A program made the translations under genes and the position numbers. 64,000 nucleotides of DNA, from contig CM033401.1 of the NCBI GenBank assembly GCA_019426215.1, positions 18,977,134-19,041,133 on the forward strand, written 5' to 3'. Positions 57,560 to 64,000 of this stretch are shown here, in pieces (positions within the stretch are counted from its first letter, which is position 1; each line of letters opens with the position of its first letter). The notes under the pieces are model-generated. The model was not told where the DNA came from and searched no databases. It saw nothing but the letters and a program-made list of their open reading frames with translations. The DNA is from Buddleja alternifolia (lineage: Eukaryota > Streptophyta > Magnoliopsida > Lamiales > Scrophulariaceae).

Positions 57560-59699
57560 ATCACTAATCGCAATAATAGTTAAATGTAAGGCATGCAAAC
57601 TAGTTTGTAGTTCAACTAAATATATATTTATATATCTTAATTTAAGTAATACTATTTTAAGCTCAATTATTTTGTTGAATTTGTAACTTCTTCACATACA
57701 ACACATATGAGGAAATATTATTAATACACAAAAGGGAGAAAGAAAAGAAGGGAGGGCACAAGAAAAGGAAAAAGAAATGGATATGAGTAGAAAAGCATAA
57801 AAAGTTATAATATTTGTGGGTATATAGTTTCCTTGCAAGAGCTGCAAACTTAGCTGGAAAAAGGGTCCAACCACAACTCTTTACTTTGTTCACATGCTCT
57901 GCAATTTTCATAACGTGGTGGTGACAAAAGATGCTCTACCCCACTAACTGCCTTTAGTTATTCTTTTCCTTTTTTCTTGTTTAATTTCTTTTTAAACACA
58001 CAAAAACCTTTTTTTTTTTTTTTTAATTTCCCAAGGTGTCTTCGAGTTCGAAGTCTTAAAACTAATCCCTCGAAGTACTGTAGGGCTCAATTATGAAGAC
58101 CTCTCTTAATGAAATTTTTTAGACCTCTTTCAATGAAATTTTTTTGCATCCACAAGATCTTAAACACAAGACGTCTTGTTTAGTAATTATAACCCCTTCC
58201 AATCAAACCAACTTCTTTTGGTTATGTTTAAATTGGACAAACTAGTTTGTTCCTAAAATTCTTTTAGTCCCTATTATTTAAATTGCCGAACGAATCTTCT
58301 ATCCCACAATAATATATCACAATGGTGTCACATCATTGTGGGATTGACAAGTGTTCATTTAAAAAATTGTTAATAATAATTTAAATTAAATGGACACTTG
58401 TCAATCCCACAGTGATGTGACACTACTGTGGCATACCATTGTGGGATAGAAGATCCGCTTTGAATATATTGGACGAACTAAAATTCTTTTAGACCCTAGT
58501 ATAATTCAAAAAGTTTAAATTGGACATGTATAAACTTCATTTACTGTTATGTAATCAAATTATGAAATTTAACCCGTATACAAACTATAAGTTTAGTTCC
58601 TTTTTTTTTTTTTTTTTTACTTCTTCAATTACTATTTGAGTTGAAATTCAGTGTGATGATTATGTTAAAACAATTTTGGAAAATTCTAAGGTCAAACAAT
58701 TACTCACTTAATTATTGAGTGACTCGTACACTTGAGTAGTCTAGATATAAGTGCACCTATAAATTGTTAAAGTACACACAATGATGTAAATATTAGTATC
58801 TAACATCATTATTATTGTCAATTATCTATTAACTCACAATTATAATTAGGGTAAGAAGAAATTTCCTCTAATTAAGTGCATAATTAAGAGGAAGACATTT
58901 TGAAATGTAAACATCTGTTGAATAATAATTCACCCAACTTTTTTACTTGTTCAACGTCAACAAGTGGGATTTTAGGAATGTGATTAGGCATACTTGCTTC
59001 TAACCAAAAAATATCACACCGTTTATTATAGGGTTACGTATAAATGTATATTTGATTAAAAAAAAAGAAGCTTAAGAATCACCAGGATTGAATTCTGGTA
59101 ACAACCTTATTAGTTTTCTTATGGATTTTCACTGGTCAATCTATATCCAAAAAATGGAAAATTCTAGCACACTCCCGATTTGCCCAAATCCATGTGTATT
59201 TTATAAAATAACTTACTAATTATATGATAAATCTAATACACTCTTCTCATAAAATATAATTAAACGTGGTCAAATTGGGTCAGGGTTAGAATTTTCCTCC
59301 AACAATATAATATATAATCTTAAACATCTTTATTTTATTTTTTTTCCTTTTCTTTTCAAAAAAATCAAATCAAAAAAGACAAATGCAACTGAAATAACTA
59401 GAACAAGTAATAATAGTCAAAACTCAAAACAAAGATGACAGACAGACAGTTACCCACAAGCTTGGAATACACGGTAACTGGGCCCCACATCTCTGTCCAT
59501 GGCAAACATCATTGTCCCTGTTCCTCCCTTCCACAGAATCAAATATAGAAGAAATCCCACTTTTAAAATAAATAAATAAATTATTAATTGCAGCCCTTCT
59601 TTTTCCTCTTTTTAATTGTACTAAATCTTCTTTTGTGGCTGGCAGGAAAAACTCTTAAATCTGGTTTTTGTTCTGCTGCCCTCTCAATTTTGCCTTTGA
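57560..59699. other. Intergenic DNA with a foldback repeat
   Basis: AT-rich with long T runs (58008-58024, 58601-58618). It contains the foldback element at 58243-58500. No gene was found. The last part may belong to the promoter of the TPR-PB1 gene. Confidence 0.5.
58243..58500. mobile_element. Foldback MITE
   Basis: Arms 58291-58361 and 58387-58456 are inverted copies sharing ATCTTCTATCCCACAAT and GTGGGATTGACAAGTG, with an AT-rich loop of about 25 bp. Outside the arms both sides carry CTAAAATTCTTTTAG, so the element probably runs 58243-58500. No coding capacity. Confidence 0.75.
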
Positions 59700-60249
59700 T
59701 TGCCTGTACGTAACCACATATATATGTATATATTTATATATATATAATCCCATTCAAGAAACCTTCAACTTTCGTCATTTTGACGTATAAATCCCAACAA
59801 AATCTCACAAAGATTTAGTCTTCTTCCCCAGATAAGTTGTTTTTCATTCCATCTTATTATTATCGTAATCTTATCTTATTATTTTGTTTCTTTTCTAGAT
59901 AAAAAAGAAGCCACGATACTTCTCTTGGTAGCTGAATAAAGCTTTTATCTTTATTTTCAAAGGGAAATAAATTCTTGATTTTTCTGCTGGGTTTTTTTTC
60001 TCATTTCCCGGGGTTTCGAATCTCTTCACATTTTGTGGGTTTTTGAAATTAGTATTTAGGTGATGTGGGTTTGGTTTTTGTGTCTTTATATTAGCTTGAT
60101 TTCATAGGCAAAGGTTATAGCTTTTTTTTTTTTTTAATTATTATTGGATTGATTCAATTCAATTCAGCTCTGTGAATAAATTGGGCTGGAATAGTATTGA
60201 AGTTAGTTTGAATTGTGAAGATCAGGGTTTCAATAGTTTGAGTTTTAAT
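59700..60249 (+). promoter_or_regulatory. Promoter and 5'UTR region of the TPR-PB1 gene
   Basis: A TATATATAATCCC motif near 59738 is a candidate TATA box about 510 bp before the ATG. The stretch between is T-rich, typical of a plant 5' leader. An in-frame GTG at 60172 extends the open frame but is not a start. Confidence 0.4.
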
Positions 60250-62574
60250 ATGGGGAAACATAGTGGAAAGAACAAGAAATCTTTGGGAGATAAACCAAGT
60301 GAATCAAATTTGGGGCAAAGTAAGGCCAATGAAAATAGTACAAGAGCTTATGACAAGGACACGGCCGTATTCATTGCGATGTCGCAAGAGTTGAAGGATG
60401 AGGGTAATAGGTTATTTCAGAAGAGGGACTATGAAGGTGCCATGTTAAAGTATGAGAAAGCAATAAAGTTGCTTCCAAGGAACCACATAGATGTATCCTA
60501 TCTTAGGAGTAATATGGCTGCATGTTATATGCAATTGGGTATCATTGAGTACCCAAGGGCGATTCACGAGTGCAATTTGGCTCTTGAAGTCACACCGAAA
60601 TACAGTAAGGCACTCTTGAAGAGAGCTAGGTGTTATGAAGCATTGAATAGGCTAGATTTGGCACTTAGAGATGTTGGAACAGTGCTGAAGATGGAACCAA
60701 ATAATCTAATGGCAATTGAAATTGCAGAGAGGGTGAAAGAAACAACCGAGAGACGAGGCTCAAAAGAAAATGAAATTACCATAGATTTGGTTCCGAGACC
60801 TGAGTATTTAGAGCCACCAACTGCATCACCTCAATCCAAAGTACCAAAAGAGAAGTTACGGAAAAAGAAACACAACATTGTGGAGAAGAAGAAAATTGAT
60901 GAGGCCAAAAGTGAGGAAGGTAAGGACGAGAAAGGAAGAGATGAGAAGGAATTGAAAAGAAAAAATGAAGAAAAGATATCTAATGAGGATGTGGTAATGC
61001 AGAAGATTGAGGATCAGATTGAAGAAAATAAAACTGAGGACAAAGTGGTGGTGGAGGAGGAAAAGATTAGTAATGGTGTGGAGGAAGAGTCTAAAAGAAC
61101 AGTTAAGTTAGTATTTGGAGAAGATATAAGATGGGCTCAGATCCCTCTTAACTGCGATATTTTGACAGTGAGGGAAATCATTTCTGATAAGTTTCCAAGT
61201 TCTAACGCTGTTCTTGTTAAGTATAGGGATCAAGAAGGTGATTTGATTACAATCACCACGACAGAGGAACTGAGGTTGGCTGAAGCATCTACAGAACATG
61301 GTTCTGTCAAGCTGTATATAGTTGAAGTTAATCCAGATCAAGATCCTTTCTTCGAAAAGATCAAAAAGGAGGAATACATGAAACATGTTACTGAAAATGG
61401 ATATGGTGGAAAAGGAAACGAAATATGGAATGAGTCAGTTTGTATAACTGATTGGATTATTCAGTTTGCTCAATTCTTCAAGAGTTATGTTGGTTTTGAT
61501 ATTGAAGCTTATCTTGATCTCCATGAGGTTGGAATGAAGCGTTATTCAGATGCTATGGAAGAGACGGTCACTAGTGAAGAGGCCCAAGACTTTTTCGCCA
61601 CTGCTGAAGAGAAGTTCCAAGAGATGGCAGCTTTAGCTTTGTTCAATTGGGGTAATGTTCACATGGCCAGAGCAAGAAAGAGGGTATATTTTTCAGATGA
61701 TTCTTCAAGAGATTCCGTGCTTACACAGGTCAAGTGTGCATATGATTGGGCACAAGCGGAGTATACAAAAGCTGGAAAAAGATATGAAGAGGCTCTAAAA
61801 ATTAAACCAAATTTCCATGAAGCTGTTCTAGCTCTCGGGCAACAACAATTTGAGCAAGCAAAGCTTTCTTGGTATTATGCAATTGGAAGTGATGTTGATT
61901 TGAAATTTTGGCCTTCAACGGAAGTTCTTCACCTTTATAACAATGCTGAAGAAAATATGGAAAAGGGAATGCAGATGTGGGAGGAAGAAGAGCAGAAAAG
62001 ACTTAATGAGCTATCAACAAAAAATAAAACTGAAAATGTGATGCACAAAATGAAACTAGAGAACTTGTTGAAACATATATCAGTAGATGAAGCTGCTGAG
62101 CAAGCTGCAAATGTACGGACTCAAATACATGTATTATGGGGGACCATGTTATATGAGAGATCTATTATGGAATTCAAACTAGGCCTTCCTGTGTGGCAAG
62201 AATGTTTAGAAGTTGCTGTTGAAAAGTTTGAACTTGCTGGAGCTTCTCCAACCGATATTGCTGTTATGATAAAAAATCATTGTTCCAATGATACGGCATC
62301 ACAAGGTGATTTATTATATACTTTCTGAATATGTTGGAGATTTGACAGATACACACACACAAAAATAAAATAAAATTATTTGATGTTTTTTTCTAAATAC
62401 TTCTGAACTTGTAATGTGTTTTCAGGTTTAGGATTCAATATTGATGAAATAGTACAGGCATGGAATGAGATGTATGAAGCAAAAATGTGGCAGAACAGCG
62501 TTCATTCATTCCGATTAGAGCCACTACTCCGACGGCGAGTATCAAAACTTTATTATGCCCTCGGACATGCATAA
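60250..62574 (+). CDS. CLMP1: TPR and PB1 domain protein, CLMP1/Phox family, 734 aa
   Basis: Exons 60250-62305 and 62426-62574, joined at ACAAG|GTGATT and TTTTCAG|GTTTAGG in phase. The start [10 protein letters not shown] is chosen because it begins the conserved basic N-terminus. Three TPRs occupy residues about 45-150 ([20 protein letters not shown], then [12 protein letters not shown], then [16 protein letters not shown]). A lysine/glutamate-rich linker (about 200-280) leads to a PB1 domain (about 282-362: [30 protein letters not shown]). Helical TPR-like repeats fill the C-terminal half ([20 protein letters not shown]). The protein ends KLYYALGHA. Arabidopsis CLMP1 (one of the Phox1-4 group) is needed for chloroplast separation and spacing. 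Whether this gene is CLMP1 itself or a sister Phox gene cannot be decided here. Confidence 0.88.
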
Positions 62575-64000
62575 AAACTCATTTTGATGTATTTCCAGGA
62601 TATACATCAACACAATTATAAGCAGTCAGTGAAGCGTTTTAATTGGCTAGATTTTGTGCTTGTTGCATTCTTGGTGAGTAAAATATCGCTCATAATCTTG
62701 GATGATCTCTTTGACTGAAATTTGTTTTTCTGTTTGATCCCAAATTTAAGACTAGAAGAACTTTTAGGACATTATGCTCACACAACATTCTTATAGTTAC
62801 TAATTACTGATAAAATGTTTATAAAGGGTACTTTGGAGCCTCCAGACGTAGTAAGGAAACAAGAATAAGATATATCTCTTTACTAAATAAAGCATGAATG
62901 TAGAATTCATAGTATCAATTTGATAAGCACTAACAATTTTACCTCCAACGTCGCTGGAATTTTATTGTTTTGGTTTTTATTGGAACCTTATTTGATAAAT
63001 CATAGATCTTTAGGAGCTGTCTTTTTTACAAAGTGGCAATACCTTATTTGATAAGTCATAAATCTTTAGTATTTGTTATATTTTTTTTTAAAAATATTTT
63101 TTGAAAGTTCAATTAAATTAGTTGATATTGTATTCATGAAAATAATTAAGTTGACTAACCAATAGCACCAATTGGATATTCAATTTTGGGCAGGAGAGCA
63201 TTATTTGTTTGTTCATGGTTACCCATTTGGTCATGAACAGATTCTTATCACAATACCTTTGCATAAGATGAAGTAGGACCTATAGACTTCATGCTATCGA
63301 TTTAGCTTGAGCTGTTTCTTTTCAAATTTGAACTGAAGACAAATGTGGTTTAGAAAGTGTTCATTTAATTTGAGCAAGTGCATGATAAAGGGAACGAACA
63401 TTCTAGTGAATAAAGTAGCTGCATTATGATGCTAGTAGAACATGTATAATGAGGCTCTAAAGGTAGTGTCTACAACATGTCGAGTAGGTGAGTTTGACTC
63501 TTAGATGAAGAGGGTGTTGGGATAAGCTTATTTAAAATATCTTATAAGGTCTTATATCTTACAAATTTTTTTTTGGGGCTTATAAGATATTGTTAGCCTA
63601 TTGAAGAATTTGGATAAAACAAGATCATAAAGCTTACAAGGTGGTAGTAATGACATTTTTTGTAATTTAGATGGGCAACTAAAAGGGTTTTTAAAATAAG
63701 TTAGCATATAAAAATTCTGATTTCAACCTAAATTCTCATAATTTTACTCCAGCATGTTCCGACTCTCAGAGACGTGTATCCCTTGTTTGTATGTTGCCTT
63801 AATTGTAATAATCTATAGAATTCGTAGATTGTTTTGTCAGCCGGAGGATTTTCTAAAACTAACGGTCATCTTTAAATTTAAATTATCTGTTCATCATTAT
63901 ATTGTTCATTGTAGTCGTTCATTTATGCTACACATTCATATCTCTGTCGGATACCCCAGGAACTGTCTGATTAATGTAATGTATTAATGGAATGTTTGCT
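62575..64000 (+). other. 3' region of the TPR-PB1 gene with probable 3'UTR intron
   Basis: After the TAA a strong donor CTTG|GTGAGT occurs at 62673/62674. A matching acceptor TTTACTCCAG|CATG occurs at 63752/63753. Sequence after the acceptor is less AT-biased than the intervening kilobase and ends with AATGTAATGTATTAATGG-type polyadenylation-like text near 63975. No coding region is seen. Confidence 0.4.

Noticed and set aside
60172..60249. Upstream extension of the TPR-PB1 frame
   Set aside because: It begins with GTG, not ATG, and the conserved N-terminus starts at 60250.
63520..63720. Possible MITE with GATAAGCTTATTT/AAAATAAGTTAGC ends
   Set aside because: The inverted match is too short and no duplication is readable.

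Overview
The window is nuclear DNA of a flowering plant, most likely a eudicot. It has AT-rich intergenic DNA, genes with many GT-AG introns, and dense plant-type transposons: hAT, Mutator-like, Tourist/Harbinger, Stowaway, Helitron, tRNA-SINE, L1 LINE, Ty1/copia Sirevirus and Ty3/gypsy. I cannot name the species. Exon coordinates were built by hand from splice sites and frame continuity. Family names rest on recognised motifs, not on a database search.

Three host genes look intact. (1) A NUB1-like gene on + (9269-16982, 11 exons, 559 aa), with a ubiquitin-like domain and three UBA domains. (2) An OS-9/EBS6-like ER lectin of ER-associated degradation on - (32842-26394, 8 exons, 299 aa), with a signal peptide and a complete MRH domain. 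An exact ERSE-I box overlapping a UPRE lies about 130-150 bp upstream of its ATG. (3) A CLMP1/Phox-type TPR-PB1 gene on + (60250-62574, 2 coding exons, 734 aa), with a probable 3'UTR intron.

The rest is mostly layered transposons. 1-9.2 kb: a hAT element with perfect 8-bp duplications (1241-2305), then a 3.4-kb Mutator-like element (4924-8280) that holds a TGTATA-rich array, a small two-exon ORF and a second hAT element. 9.3-17.4 kb: the NUB1-like gene with Tourist-type MITEs and an LTR fragment. 17.75-25.4 kb: a decayed L1 LINE split by a decayed chromovirus. 26.4-32.8 kb: the OS-9 gene, whose introns hold a SINE, a Tourist MITE, a Stowaway-like element with a Harbinger-like element inside it, and a 42-bp perfect palindrome.

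33.3-48.3 kb is the most unusual part. A Helitron (ends at 33286 and 48257) contains a 13.5-kb Tat-lineage Ty3/gypsy element (34146-47642, 5-bp duplication). That element carries, antisense to gag-pol, a plant mobile domain gene with its own TATA box, and this gene is in turn split by a hAT MITE. 49.8-55.8 kb is the 3' part of a Sirevirus with an envelope-like ORF. An Athila-like gag relic (57.1-57.5 kb) and a foldback repeat lead to the TPR-PB1 gene.

The host genes do not form one pathway, although the NUB1-like gene (ubiquitin/NEDD8 targeting) and the OS-9 gene (ERAD) both serve protein turnover.
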